Assembly: GCF_035582795.1 (NCBI RefSeq)
Contig: NC_134366.1
Location: 151,947,519 to 152,011,518, forward strand
Reading direction: 5' to 3'
Source: Mycteria americana
Taxonomy: Eukaryota > Chordata > Aves > Ciconiiformes > Ciconiidae
DNA: 64,000 bases
The translations under genes were made by a program, and so were the position numbers. The first letter of the stretch is position 1. Every line of letters begins with the position of its first letter. The notes beneath the pieces are model-generated. The model saw only the letters and a list, made by a program, of their open reading frames with translations. It did no database searches and had not been told where the DNA came from. Shown here in pieces: positions 26,401 to 38,300 of the stretch.

Positions 26401-29400
26401 CGTAGATGCACTCTGTGGCACAGAGGCACCTGGCACCTTTGCCAAATGCGACCCATGCTGGGCATGCAGCACTGGAGGGGAGGTCCAGCCAGCACAGGGA
26501 TGGCTGCCCCAGCGCAGGTCTTCACCTGGTGGGAATCTGCTGCTGCCATCTTCCCCTGCTCTCAGCCTGGGCTGTGTCTCTTGCAAGGTGTGAAGGTCTT
26601 GCACAGGTCAGATGTCCCAGTGCTGAGAGCAGGGATGCTCAGGTATTTCAGAGGACTTGAGTGTGAAAGTCTTTGGGAACGTGCACTTTGATTTGGATAG
26701 GCAGAAATGCAAAGGCAAACAACAGGGCTTTGACGGTCACAAGGATCTGGCTTACACATAGATATAGACCGGTTTCTACTAGGTTTTTTTTTTTGTGCCA
26801 GATATTTTTCTCCATAAGAACAAGCCTGTTTCATCCAGCTGCACCTTCCAGCTCTGCTGCTGATGTTTTCATCCTCTTTGCCTACGGTGCACACTGCATG
26901 GGCAAGAAGAAGCAGGTATCAGTACAGCGCGCTGGCAGACTCCCAAGGGATCTGCAGTAAACAGTGAGCACAGTGATCCAAAATCATCTTCCATATCGTG
27001 TTAGCAAAGTACAAAGCCTGAGGGCGCTGATGCTAGCGTAGCTGAACAGGGAGGACTGGGCGAGCTCTAACTCCTCCGTGTCTTTTCTGACAGCGCTGCC
27101 CCGTGGGGCTCACGCCGGGTTTTGTTCAGCAGTCCCTGCGCTCCCCAGTGCTGCAGCCGACTTTGCGTGGCAGCAGCGCAGCCTTCCTGGAGTGAAAAGG
27201 AGGATAACAACAACCTCTGCCTCCTGCAACGGTGCCACTGCAGCCAGGTTACTGATCTTCAGAACCAAGTTATCGCTGGCTTAGCTGTTTTGCATAAAAG
27301 CAATCCCCCTCCCCCATCTTCATAAGACCTGGCTGGGCAGCTCAGACTTAACAGCTCAATTTCTCCACAGGGGCACAGCCAGGATGTTGTCAGATTATAA
27401 TCCAAAAACTCCCCAAATCCAGCTGGAAGTCATCACAAAAATCGCCGCAGAAACTAAGAAGAACAGCTCCTTAGGAGAAATATCTGCAGCTACCCTTGGG
27501 CTACGGGAATGTGGAGCTGAAAAACAGGGCTGGCTTCCCAGGGCTCTACATTCTCACTTTCTGAGTAATCCTATTGATTTTGAGAGTGAAAACAGTCCTG
27601 TATTCTGCTCCAGAAGGACCAACCCCAGTAAGGCACGAGTCTCCCAACACAGACTACTCCCAACACAGGAAGCTCTGCTGCTAATTAGCTTTGTCTTTCC
27701 TTATTTTCTATATAATTCTACGTGTTTGCTCCAACTTCACGATAGATGAAGCCTTCTGCCACTGTAGCCAAATGGTGGCTATTTGGGGCTGGAACACCCT
27801 GATGAAAGGCTTTCTCTTCTGCATTTTGTTATCTTGGAAAGAGATTTACCTCCACGTTGTACTCGATGTCCAATTACCCGTACCTGTCGCCCGTCTCAGC
27901 ACTTTGATTTTCCTGCCTATCCCCTCTCCGCCTTTGTTCTTATCACAGGGCCCCCATGAAAGCCAGCATTTTTACAGCCAGGATTTACCCACTAATTCCT
28001 GCTGCTGGGGAGCAAACAGAGGCCCTGACACGTATCACTTGGTTTATCAGAAAGCAGGGTTGTATGGTGAGAAACCGCAGAAGGCAGGAATACACAACTG
28101 GTTGTGCAGCTCCCTTCCCTGAAGGAAAGAGTTTGCCGTTACCCTAAACAGAGCAAGTCGGAGCAGCCAGGCACCCTGCGCTCCTTCCATGCTGCTATCC
28201 CCCGGCTGCACCACAGGGGAAGAAAACACGGGAGAAGGAGATTTCCTGGAGATACTGAGTCCTGGCCAAGGCAACAGGCTGCTGGCACATGGTGTAGGCA
28301 GGGCACAGTCTCAGGCCATCTCCGAGCACCTCTGAGCAACCTGCAGAAAGTACTTGATGCCAGCCAAAGGGCCATGGGGAGAGCTGAATGCAAGTGCCCG
28401 GGTGGGTGAGACCCCTCGCTCAGCTGGCTGCCAGCGCTGCTCCTGGTGGCGGGGCTCTCTGCAGCCTCCCTTTCCTCCCCTTGCACCGCTCGCACCACAG
28501 GCATCTGCAAAGCGCTTCTCTTTATCCTCCTTTTCCCCTTTGCAAGATGGTCAGAAGAAAAGCCCCACCCAAGAGTTTCCTGTTCTCCGAGTTACCTTTT
28601 TTGGTTTTTTAAATTTCATTATTTTGTTTCTCACTCAGCTTCCTGCCAGATCCCTGGCTGTTCGCTCGGGCTGTTTGGAGCCCCTTGGTCGCTGCCCCAC
28701 TCTCTGCTGGCACAGAGGTTTGTGGCCAGGACGTGGTTGCAGAACATGAACCACCAGATCTCAGAGCCTGGCACAGCTTCCCATGCCCCAGCCCTCCACC
28801 TGCAAGCAGCTACTGGACCAGTGGTTTTGAGCCACAGCCTGTTTTTTAAGCGTTTCCTATTGTCATTGTGGAGATTCTGCGTGATTTCTTTCTCAGTTGC
28901 TGAGGAAATCCGATTTGAAGACAAAATGGGAGCAGAGGGGTCCGAGCTTGGTCTTATATTTGCTGCAGAACATCCCACGTCCCATCAAGGGGCTGGAGCA
29001 CATGCTGTCTCCTTGTGCCAGTCACAAAATGGAGAGTGCCATGCATCCGCACCCGAGGATGATTTCCATACTGAACATCAGTAGGTGTCGCAAATAACAT
29101 GCCAGTGAGGGCATCTGTTGGAAATAAGCTATGCCTATATTTTTGGCCCAGTTACCCTTTCTTTTCTGGACTGTCAGGCAAGCAGCCAGCACTGTGATGG
29201 CCAGACTCTGCTGCAAGTGGGGGGACACTGTTGGAGCCCTTCTGGGATATGCGACCGCTCCGTAAGCCCATGGCTGCAGTGGGCTGGAGGAGATGCGCTC
29301 AGCGCTTTTCACTTGGTCAACGAGAGAAGGTCCTTATGCCCTGTGCAGATGACCTTCACATAGGTGGCAGGCAGGGAAGTTTGCCTTGGTTTTGGAGCCA

Positions 29401-32260
29401 GGAGTGAGTATCTTGGCAAAATACAGATCTTAGGCTAGGGACACAGAATTTAAAGCAATCAATGAAGTTAAGTTAGCAAGTTCCTGTCCATCTGCTGAGC
29501 TTGGCCTGACCCTGAACAAGGTAACATGTTTCAGATTACCAGAGCTCCCAAGTTACTGTCCATCAGCTGAACCATCGGTTGGACTGATCTGCTGTGCATG
29601 ACCCCAGTGATGAGTGATGGTCTGAAACCCAAAAGGAAGTGGGAGCCTGTTGCAACCACTCTGGAATACCTGGCTGGGTCTGGGCGTCCATGTCTGTCCC
29701 GTATTGCGAGGGTCTTGCAATGAAGTGCTCCTATACATCCATGTCTCCGACATCTTTGAAAAAATATGCAAGCAACAGGATGGTGCACGGGCTGTTTCCT
29801 TTGCTATAGACATAGTTACACTCTCAGTGAAGCCTTCCCAATAGAAATGAATAAATGATACCCCCCATTCCCAGCTTTGGTGTGAGAGCCAGCCCACAGA
29901 GGCTCTCCTGGCTCTCCTCCTGCCTTTCTTTAGTCCAATATCATAGTAATGGCACGAAGCCTTCCTCCCTGCTGTGAACAGGGATTATGGTAGCCAAGGC
30001 TGCATTATACGCCGTCATCTCAAGTATCAGGACAACCAGTTAAAAACAATTACCTTCTCCATCTCCCAGCTCTTCCCCTTGTGCCTTTCAGCTAGCTGCA
30101 CCAAGAAAATCTGCGTTTCCTAACAAAAGAGCCTTGTTCTCCACTGCTGTTTCGACTAGGATCGAGTGTCAGTGGTATGCCTGCCTGCTGCGTCCCCCGT
30201 GAGCGCTCGGCTCGGGGTCTGCCCTGCCGGAGCACGGGGGTCAGAGAGCTGACGGGGATTTTCCGTCTAGCTGCCATCCCTGCCCTCGCACGTCACTGTG
30301 AACGGCAGCCAGAAAGAGGTGGCCAGAGACAGCGGTGCCAAGATGCAACTCCCAGGCATTACCACTGCTGCTATTTATAATTTTTCCTGTCTGTGCCATG
30401 TTGATGAGATAATGGGATAGCTGTTTTGCTAGGCAAGCTGTATTTTTTTTACCACCGATATCTATTGCTTTGTCATCATTTCCTTGCTTTAATAGGAAGC
30501 CCTTTTTTCTTTTTTCATGAAATGCCTCACTAATTCCTATAAATAAGAAGGGTGAGGCACATACTGGAGCAACTTAAAATGTTTGCAGTGAAAACCAGTG
30601 TTAAAGGCCAGAGGTGTATGGACTGGGAACTGACCGCTTGGACCATACTCACCACTTCATCACTCTGAAGATCCATATCCAGCAATGGCAGTATTTGCCA
30701 CTTGATGGCTCCTCCTTCATGGGTTGCTGGTGGCCTGATCCGGAGGGTGCTAGCCCCTTACGCTAACTCTTGTGGGAATCTTCGTGTGCTTTATACGGGG
30801 CACGTCGTCACTTTGCTGGACCGAGGCTGGAGCTGTACAACAGAGCCTGCCAGGTAGACCTGTCTAGTCATTAGTTTCTCTGGCAGCAACAAGGATTGAA
30901 GCGTTTCTCTAAAATCCAGTAACGATCTGGAAGGGAATGAGAGCCTATCTGCAGGAGCCTGCCTGGAGAGCTGAATGGAGGGTTATAGCCCTATGACACC
31001 GTTTACAGAAGGTTGGCTCAAGAGCTTTATAGCTAATTAACACTCCCTGCAGTTTCACGGGCTTTGCCACAGCAATATGTTCTTGCAGGTGGTGTATGTC
31101 CTAACTGGTGCTTCAGATTCAAAATCTTACGGATAGAGACGCAAACAGGGAGCCAACAGGTATTCAGAAGAGGACCATCCACTGAGGACAAGGAGAGAGG
31201 GTAGCCCTTCCAAAAAATGAGGTCACTGGAAACATGCCTACGTTCATGCAAGGTCTGTTGCTGAGCCTGAATCTGTTCCAGTCTGGCACTCTGCCCAAAA
31301 ACACTGCCTTCTCTTTTGAAAAGCAGAACTACAAATTACAGGTGGGCTTGAACCAGAAGCCGGGATCTCAAAAATCCCATGTTTCTGGAAACATCTGATT
31401 CGTGTCCAAAATTTGCTGCTGGCCTCTGCTTCACTACATCTTAAGACTGAACATGTGAGGATGGGCTCAGCTTCCCCCAAGCTGTGTGGATCTGGAGACC
31501 TCTCTTATTTCACCTATACAACTACTACTTTAGCCTGAATCTAACCAACATTTATTTGACAGGCTGAATTCAAGCTGCCGGTTACAAGCCTACATCGCGA
31601 GACGTCCTTTCTCCTGGAAGCCGCAGAATCCTCCCTGCAGACCTGGGCAGCTTGTCCCCCCAAAACAACGTGGGATGGAAAGTCACATTTGGGGTATGTG
31701 ACTTAAAAGGGAGTTTAAGAAAGTTGTCTCTCCCAGCTTTTTGTCCCATGATGTCTTGTACCATGTAGGTGACCACAGCAATCCAGAACGGCTTATTTTA
31801 TGTGAAAAAGCTGATTGCTCCTTCCTTGAGCTCTCCTTCAAGCTCCACTTTTTAGACAGTTAATTGCCATCCGCGTTCTGTGAGCAATGAATCAATGGCA
31901 CACAGATCTCGGATCACAGCCTTTACCCCTTCTCTGGCTTCCTCCCTGCTGCTTTGCACCCCTCAGAGGTTTTAAAAAGAAGGTAACAGCAGAACAGGGA
32001 AGGTTGTCCAGAACTGCTGATCTCCTTTTGCTGAACCCCAAATGGTCGTGTCCTGCAACCCTCATGGAGCAAGGGAGGATGCTGCCACACCTTTAAACTC
32101 CTTTTATTTTCCTGGCAGCGCTGCCCCTCTGCCCGGGGGGCTGAGGTCTTTTGGGGTCCTGCCATCCCCTTTCTTGTGGCACAGAGTGGGGGGTGCTCTT
32201 CCTTCTGTGTTAAAATGTGCAAAACAATGGCACTTGAGGATAGCCTCGCCTCTAAACCAT
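23476..32260. other. Intergenic sequence, no gene recognised
   Basis: About 8.8 kb of moderately GC-rich DNA. It has several long but uncharacteristic open frames, such as a 198-codon ATG frame on the minus strand (24432-23836). An AATAAA followed by a T/GT-rich stretch on the plus strand sits at 24395-24422. A more AT-rich stretch lies at about 30,370-30,560. I recognise no protein family, repeat body or RNA gene here. Confidence 0.65.
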
Positions 32261-32558
32261 CACAGAATCACTGAATCACAGAATCGTACAGGTTGGAGAA
32301 GACCTTTAAGATCATCGAGTTCAACCGTAAACCTAACACTACCAAGACCACCAGTACACCGCGTCTATAAGCACCTCATCCAAACGTCCTTTAAATACCT
32401 CCAGGGATGGCGACTCAACCACTTCCCTGGGCAGCCTGCTCCAATGCTTGATAACCCTTTCAGTGAAGAAAAATTTCCTAATATCCAGTCTAAACCTCCC
32501 CTGGCGCAACTTGAGGCCATTTCCTCTTGCCCTATCACTTGTTACCTGGGAGAAGAGT
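32261..32558 (-). mobile_element. CR1 LINE, 5'-truncated, about 300 bp of 3' end
   Basis: Read on the plus strand it starts with the inverted CR1 tail (CACAGAATCACTGAATCACA), then GGTTGGAGAAGACCTTTAAG and continues through ACCTCCAGGGATGGCGACTC to GTTACCTGGGAGAAGAG. These are hallmark CR1 3' sequences in reverse. It encodes the last part of ORF2 with decay. Orientation is opposite to the larger copy 0.9 kb away. Confidence 0.93.
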
Positions 32559-33465
32559 AATGCGGTGCCCTGGCGGGGTGTCCAAGATTGCTCCCGGTCG
32601 GACAGGAGTAACTGAATTAAAAAGCCTCAGCCTGCTCCCACCGGCCCCGTGGTTCATCCCCCAGGCATGGTCCCCAGACGTGTCCCCCAGGTATGGCCCC
32701 TGTCTCCGCAGGCTGCCAGTGGCACACAGGGTGGCTGTGCCCGACGGCCGGGGCTGGGCTGGGTGCAGGCAGAGGAGCGGCCGGCGTTGCCTGTTCCTGT
32801 CTGCTTTTAAGTAGGGAATAAGCGTGAGAGCATCAGGGCTGGGCAGGGGGTGCCTGGCGGAGGAGGGGATGGGAGCAGGGGCGGAGGGACAGGGTCGGGC
32901 AGTGGGACAGGGTAGGTGAGGCATGGTCACCCCCCAGGGAGCTGGCTCGCAGGGCTGCCTTTGGAACATACCTTATCTCGGTGCTCCCTGGTTCTCAGAC
33001 ATCTGCACTTTATCACTTCAATTCCTCGTTTCCTGGTTTTCAGCAATCTGGCCTGCGCGGTGGCAGAGGCAGCACTGGAGCAGCCCCAGGTTTGCTGGGC
33101 TGTTTTCACGGCAGCATTGCAAACAGACGCTGGAGGTGCCTGGCTGCAGCGCAAAACCACGGGGGCTCCTCCGACCACAAGTGCTCAGCCCAGCTCCCAG
33201 AAATCAGAGTTGCCTCTGCAGATCCGGCCCCATCTGTTGAGAGGCCTCGGATCCGCTGTGACAGACTAAGGGCTGGGGAGCGGTTTTATTCAGCAGGGAG
33301 CTCTGGTGTGCTTTGTCCAGTTGAAATCAATGGCGTTGCTGGTGGCAAGCGTGGGTGAACAGGACCCTTGTGCGCTCCTGAAGAGACTCGTGAAGAAATA
33401 CGGGCAAATCCACTGTCTGCCCAAACTGAGAGGCTGCTGAAAGCCCACTTTTAACCCTTTTTTTG
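32559..33465. other. Intergenic spacer between two CR1 copies
   Basis: About 0.9 kb of GC-rich sequence with several overlapping open frames on both strands and no recognised product. I see nothing CR1-like in it, so the flanking copies are separate insertions. Confidence 0.65.
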
Positions 33466-35317
33466 GTTCCAGGGGTGGAGTTTTTAATACAATATTTTGT
33501 CAGCAGACGAATACCTGTTGAGAACTACAAGGTCATTGCCAGGGCGTGCAGAGATGCAGTTAGAAAAGCAAAAGATGAGCTCCAATTGGAATTGGCCAGA
33601 GGTGTCAAAAACTACAAGAAAGTGTTCTTCAGGTATGTAAACAACAAGCAGAAACAGAAGGAAAATACTGGCCTGCTGTTAAACAGGAGCGCTGAGTTAG
33701 TCACCAACAATGCTGAAAAGGCAGAGGTTCTCACCACTTTCTTCACCTCTGTCTTTACCAGCACTGTTGGGCCCCAGGCCTTGGGAACAGAAATCCCGGT
33801 TGATGCGAACACAGACCCACCGTCAGCGAAGGAAGAGCTGGTATGTGAACTAGTACAGGAGCCGGACCCCTACAAATCGACGGGCCCTGACACGATCCAC
33901 CGGAGGGTGTTAAGGGAGCTGGCTGACGTCGGTGCGAGGCCGCTCTCCATAATCTTTGAGAAGTCGTGGAGACCAGGGGACATCCCAGAAGACTGGAAGA
34001 AGGCTAATGTCACCCCCATCTACAAGAAGGGCTTAAAGGAGGATCCAGGAAATTATAGGCCCATCAGTCTTACTTCAGTCCCTGGGAAAGTTGTGGAACG
34101 AATCCTCTTGGGGGCTGTCCCAAGTCAAATGAAGCATGTGATTGGGAAAAGCCAGCATGGATTCACCGAGGGCAGATTGTGCCTGACAAACCTGATCGCC
34201 TTCTACAACAAAGTAACCTGCTCGGTTGATGTGGGGTGGACATTGTGTACCTGGATTTCTCCAAGGCTTTTGATATGGTTTCCCACAGCCTCCTTCTTGA
34301 GAAACCGATGTGTTACGGTCTAGAGAAGTGGTCTGTGCGGTGGGTGGGGAGCTGGCTGACAGGCTGCACCCGGAGCGTGGTGGTACATAGCTCCTGTTCA
34401 AACTGGCAACCTGGCACAAGTGGGGTCCCCCAGGGATCGATATTGGGGCCAATGCTGTTTAATATCTTCATAAGTGATCTGGATGATGGGATCAAGCGTA
34501 CCCTGATGAAGTTTGCCGATGATACCAAACTGAGTGGGGAAGTGGACACTTCAGAAGGGAGAGCCACCCTGCAGGAAGAGCTGGACAGGCTGGAAGAGTG
34601 GGCTAACAACAACCTTATGAAGTTCAACAAAGGCGAGTGTAAGGTCTTGCACCTGGGAAAACATAATCCAGGAGTGCAGCGCAGGCTGGGACCTACCCGG
34701 CTGGGGAGCAGCTCTGTGGAAAGGGACGTGTGGGTCCTGGCAGACAACAAGCTCAGTATGAGTGAACAGCGTGCTGCTGCGGCAAAGCAAGCCCACGGGA
34801 TGCTGCGTTGCATCAACGGGGGCATCACCAGCACAGAGAAAGAAGTCATTATCCCACTCCACGCAGCGCTTGTCGGGCCACACCTGGAATACTGTGTTCA
34901 GTTTTGGTCCCGCTATACAAAAAAGAGATGGACAGGCTGGAGAGGGTCCAGAGAAGGGCCACAAAGATGAGCAAAGGACTGGGAAGCCTGCCATATGGGG
35001 AAAGGCTGAGAGAACTGGGTTTGTCCAGCCTTGAGAAAAGCAGGCTTAGGGGAGGCCTTATCACCACGTTCCAGTATTTAAAGGGCAACTACAAAGAAGA
35101 TGGAGACTCCCTTTTTACAAGGAGTCACATGGAAAAGATGAGGGCTAATGGGTACAAGTTACTCCCGGGGAGATTCCAATTGGACACAAGAGGAAAATTT
35201 TTTACAATGAGAACAGTCAGCCATTGGAATAATCTCCCCAGGGAAGTGGTGGATTCCCCAACATTGGACACTTTTAAGATTCGGCTGGACAGGGTGCTGG
35301 GCCATCTTGTCTAGACC
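33463..35317 (+). pseudogene. Broken CR1 ORF2 (reverse transcriptase) with two frameshifts
   Basis: The first shift lies around 34236-34260, between the fingers/palm region ([12 protein letters not shown]) and the [10 protein letters not shown] motif. The second lies near 34915-34930, after the EYCVQFWSRYTKK segment. Between the shifts, motifs including FADD and the Gly-Val-Pro-Gln-Gly block are intact. No internal stop occurs within the segments apart from the shifts, so the copy is damaged but not very old. It cannot make a full protein and lacks the endonuclease. Confidence 0.9.
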
Positions 35318-35397
35318 ATGCTTTTGCCAAGAAAGGTTGGACCAGATGATCTTTGCGGTCCCTTCCAACCTGGTATTCTATAATTCTGCGATTCACT
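33466..35397 (+). mobile_element. CR1 non-LTR retrotransposon, 5'-truncated, ORF2 reverse-transcriptase part
   Basis: Open frames in three segments (about 33463-34323, 34236-34970, 34808-35314) give one continuous CR1 ORF2 protein broken by two frameshifts. Readable landmarks in order are [38 protein letters not shown], then [20 protein letters not shown], the catalytic FADDTKL, and the C-terminal conserved LGSLPYGERLRELGLSSLE and FFTMRTVSHWNNLPREVVD. The 3' end reads CCTTCCAACCTGGTATTCTA and closes with ATTCTGCGATTC, the CR1 tail. The endonuclease domain and ORF1 are missing, as is usual for 5'-truncated CR1. The exact 5' boundary (33466-33510) is uncertain. Confidence 0.95.
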
Positions 35398-38300
35398 TCA
35401 TTATTAGTGGGAGCAAGGCTTACAGCTGGTCTTGAACTCAGAGAGATTTTTAGGTCCTCCTACCTCCAGCAGAAGCTACCTGTACCCGGCACCTCGGCAG
35501 AGGCAGCCTGAGGCGGCCCCGCTTCGCCCTTCCTTCCCCAGCACACTGGGGGCAAGGCTGCTCGGGGAGAGCTGGGAAGAACAACACAGTGTATTTGCTG
35601 CCGTGTTTTAAGCACAAAGAGGTACCAGGCTATGATTATCTTCCATGAGGATGTGAACAGATGAAACACGGTGTAATTTATGATTCTTATGTTAAAATTG
35701 CAATGCTCGAGCTGCTCAGCTGGCTGAGGATCGAGCGACAGCAGCAGCCTGCAGGTCGGATTGCAGCAGGCGTTGAAGTTTGAGGGATGCTCAAGGGCAG
35801 GCTCCTCTTGCTCCTCAGATCTGCACGGCATTTGGTGAGGTTTATGTGGAGATGATCGTCTCACCCTCCATTTTCAGTGGGAGAGTTTGCCCTGGGCTTC
35901 CCCGGGAGCGTCGTGGGGAGGTGCGAGCGGGGACCAAGAGCAGGTCGCGAGAACAGTCCTTGCAGTGCCGTGTGTGCCTCTGTCAGCCTAATTAAAGCCT
36001 AATAATTAGGATTGCCATTCTCTTTATCTTTAATTATGAGGTAGCGCTTTATTTTAGAGGGCAAAAGTAAGCCTGTAATTACCTTGTACGATTACTCAGT
36101 CATTAGCCAGTCTCTGACGCTGCAGACACCCAGGAGAGCCCTGTCACGGGGCTACGTGGGCTGGACGGGACCCCTGGCAAAACCATCCCATCCTCTTACC
36201 CAGAGCACGCACAGCCCCCGTGGGGGACGAGGAAAAGCACGAGGCTCCAAGCACGAGCAAACGACCCTTGGCAGCGAGGCGCAGCCATCCAGGAGCCTTT
36301 GGCTCAGCCTCTGTGGGCTGCCAAGGCCTTGCCGTCCCGCGTCCCCAGCGCGCCCAGCCCAGATGCTTTCACCCGCACAGGCACGGGCCGGGTCTGCCAG
36401 CTCCGAGCGCCGACCACGCTGCCGCCCCACGCTTGCTGGGAGCAGCCTCGTGCCGTAGGGCATTGCCGAGCACTGCGGTGCACAGCAATACGCAAACTGC
36501 TGAGCAGCATCAGCCAAGAAACTAATGTGTTTTAAACAAATTATTTAATAAAGAAAGAGTGGAGCAGTGCAGAAGGCTGGTGTGAGCAGCCCTGTGCTTC
36601 TCCGCCATCCGTCCCCAGCCCATGCTGGTGCTCAGGGTTGTTCTTCCCCAGGGGCAGGAGGTGGCATTGCCTCTGCCCAGGCAGGTTGCAGCCCTGCCTG
36701 CCTCGCTCAGATCTGGAGGACCGAAGAGTTTCTGCGGTCACTGCAGCGAGAGCCAAATGGGGCTTCGCTGGGCACGAGGGAGGAGAGCAGCGCTTTGGTG
36801 CAAGGGGCAGCTTGGCGTCGACCCGGCTGCCTGGTGCCCCGCGGACTCACAGCCGTGCTTAAAGCATGTTGGATGGGTTAATTTTTCCTTCTGCTGAAAA
36901 GCCCTGGACAGGTGGAAACCCTGTTCTCAGCTTAGCCTCCATCACTGCCTGCTGCCTGCACCCCACGCTCTGCCAGGCACGGGGAGGTCTCTCGTCCTCC
37001 CTCTCACCCCCGCCAGTTTTGCTTCTTTAGCTGAGCCGTTCCGGAGGCTGCCTGGTATTTCAGTCACTGAAGAAATTAGTAACCGATTTATATAACATCT
37101 CGTGTGACTGCAGGGTCTTCACAGAGATGCAACTGCGAACAAGTACGCTATTGTCAGAATAAGAAAAAGCTGCCAAAAAACCCACCCCGTGGTTAACCGT
37201 GGGAATCCCATTGCCAGGCCAGATGCCACCCCGCTGTCTCGCAGCGGTGTCTGTACCTGTGTGCTGTGGCCGTGTCCCGTTTTGCTGCAGCTGTGTCCCG
37301 TTTTGCTGCAGCCCAGCTCTGCAGGCGAGGCCCCAGCAGCCGCCTTAGCTCGTCCTTCCCGGGGCCGGAGCAAGCTCCCTCCTTGAAAAGGAGCTTCTGC
37401 TCTCCCCTGTTTCTACAGGCTTCAGGCTGGGCTTTGTCCCAGCAGCACAGCGCTCAGCACCAAGATGTCTGCTCAACCAGAGCCCGTTCACACCAGCGTC
37501 GCCTGCCAGTGCTAGCAGCACCTCTCCTGCAGCTTCTGCCTGGGTGCGGGGATGGTCCATGCCCAGCAGAGGCAGGAGGCCGTGGGTCGCATGGCCAGCT
37601 CGTCTTTCAGGAGGAGCTGGGCGCTGCCGGCTCTTGCTTGCTTTCCTCCTGGCTCCCTGCCAAGACGTCGGTGGCTGTCTCTCACCTCCGGTCATCGGCG
37701 CCCGTGGCGGGGCAAGGGGGACGGTTTGCCACGCACACGTGGGCAAACCCGGGCAGAGCAATGCCGGGACACCAGAGCCCGCAGCACTTCCCAACTCTCC
37801 TGGGGCTGAAGCTCCAAGCTGGCATGGTCCAGGGGTTATTTTGGGCGCGTGTGTGTCCACGGGCCACCGGCAGCAGACCCGACGTCCCCGTGCAGGAATG
37901 GAAACCCCGCCTGTTCAGCAGCAGTAGGTGGGAAGGCTGAGCAGCGGTGCCAGCTCCCCTCTCAGCAGCTGTGATTTATCAGCGAAGCCTAAGTAGGAAA
38001 TAACAAAGAAATGCTTGCAAAATAAAAATGCTTTTGATGTGAACAGAAATGTTTATAATAATCTGGATTTTTTTCATGTAGATAAGGCTCAGAAAATGTA
38101 TTTTGTCAAAGTGACATGCAGTGAGCTCTAGTAGGTGTACCCATTTCAGGATAAAAGGAACAGAAGCTGCTCGCTTGATGAACCTGAAACCTTTCTTAGA
38201 ATTACAAAAGGAAGAAATTATCTTAATCATATTTAACTCCTAGGTGGTCGCTTGAGCCTTTGTGAGCAGTATTCATCACATCCCAAACGGTGTAGTTTTA

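Noticed and set aside
28446-29084. 212-codon plus-strand frame
   Set aside because: It starts with GTG, not ATG, overlaps other equally long frames, and resembles no protein I know.
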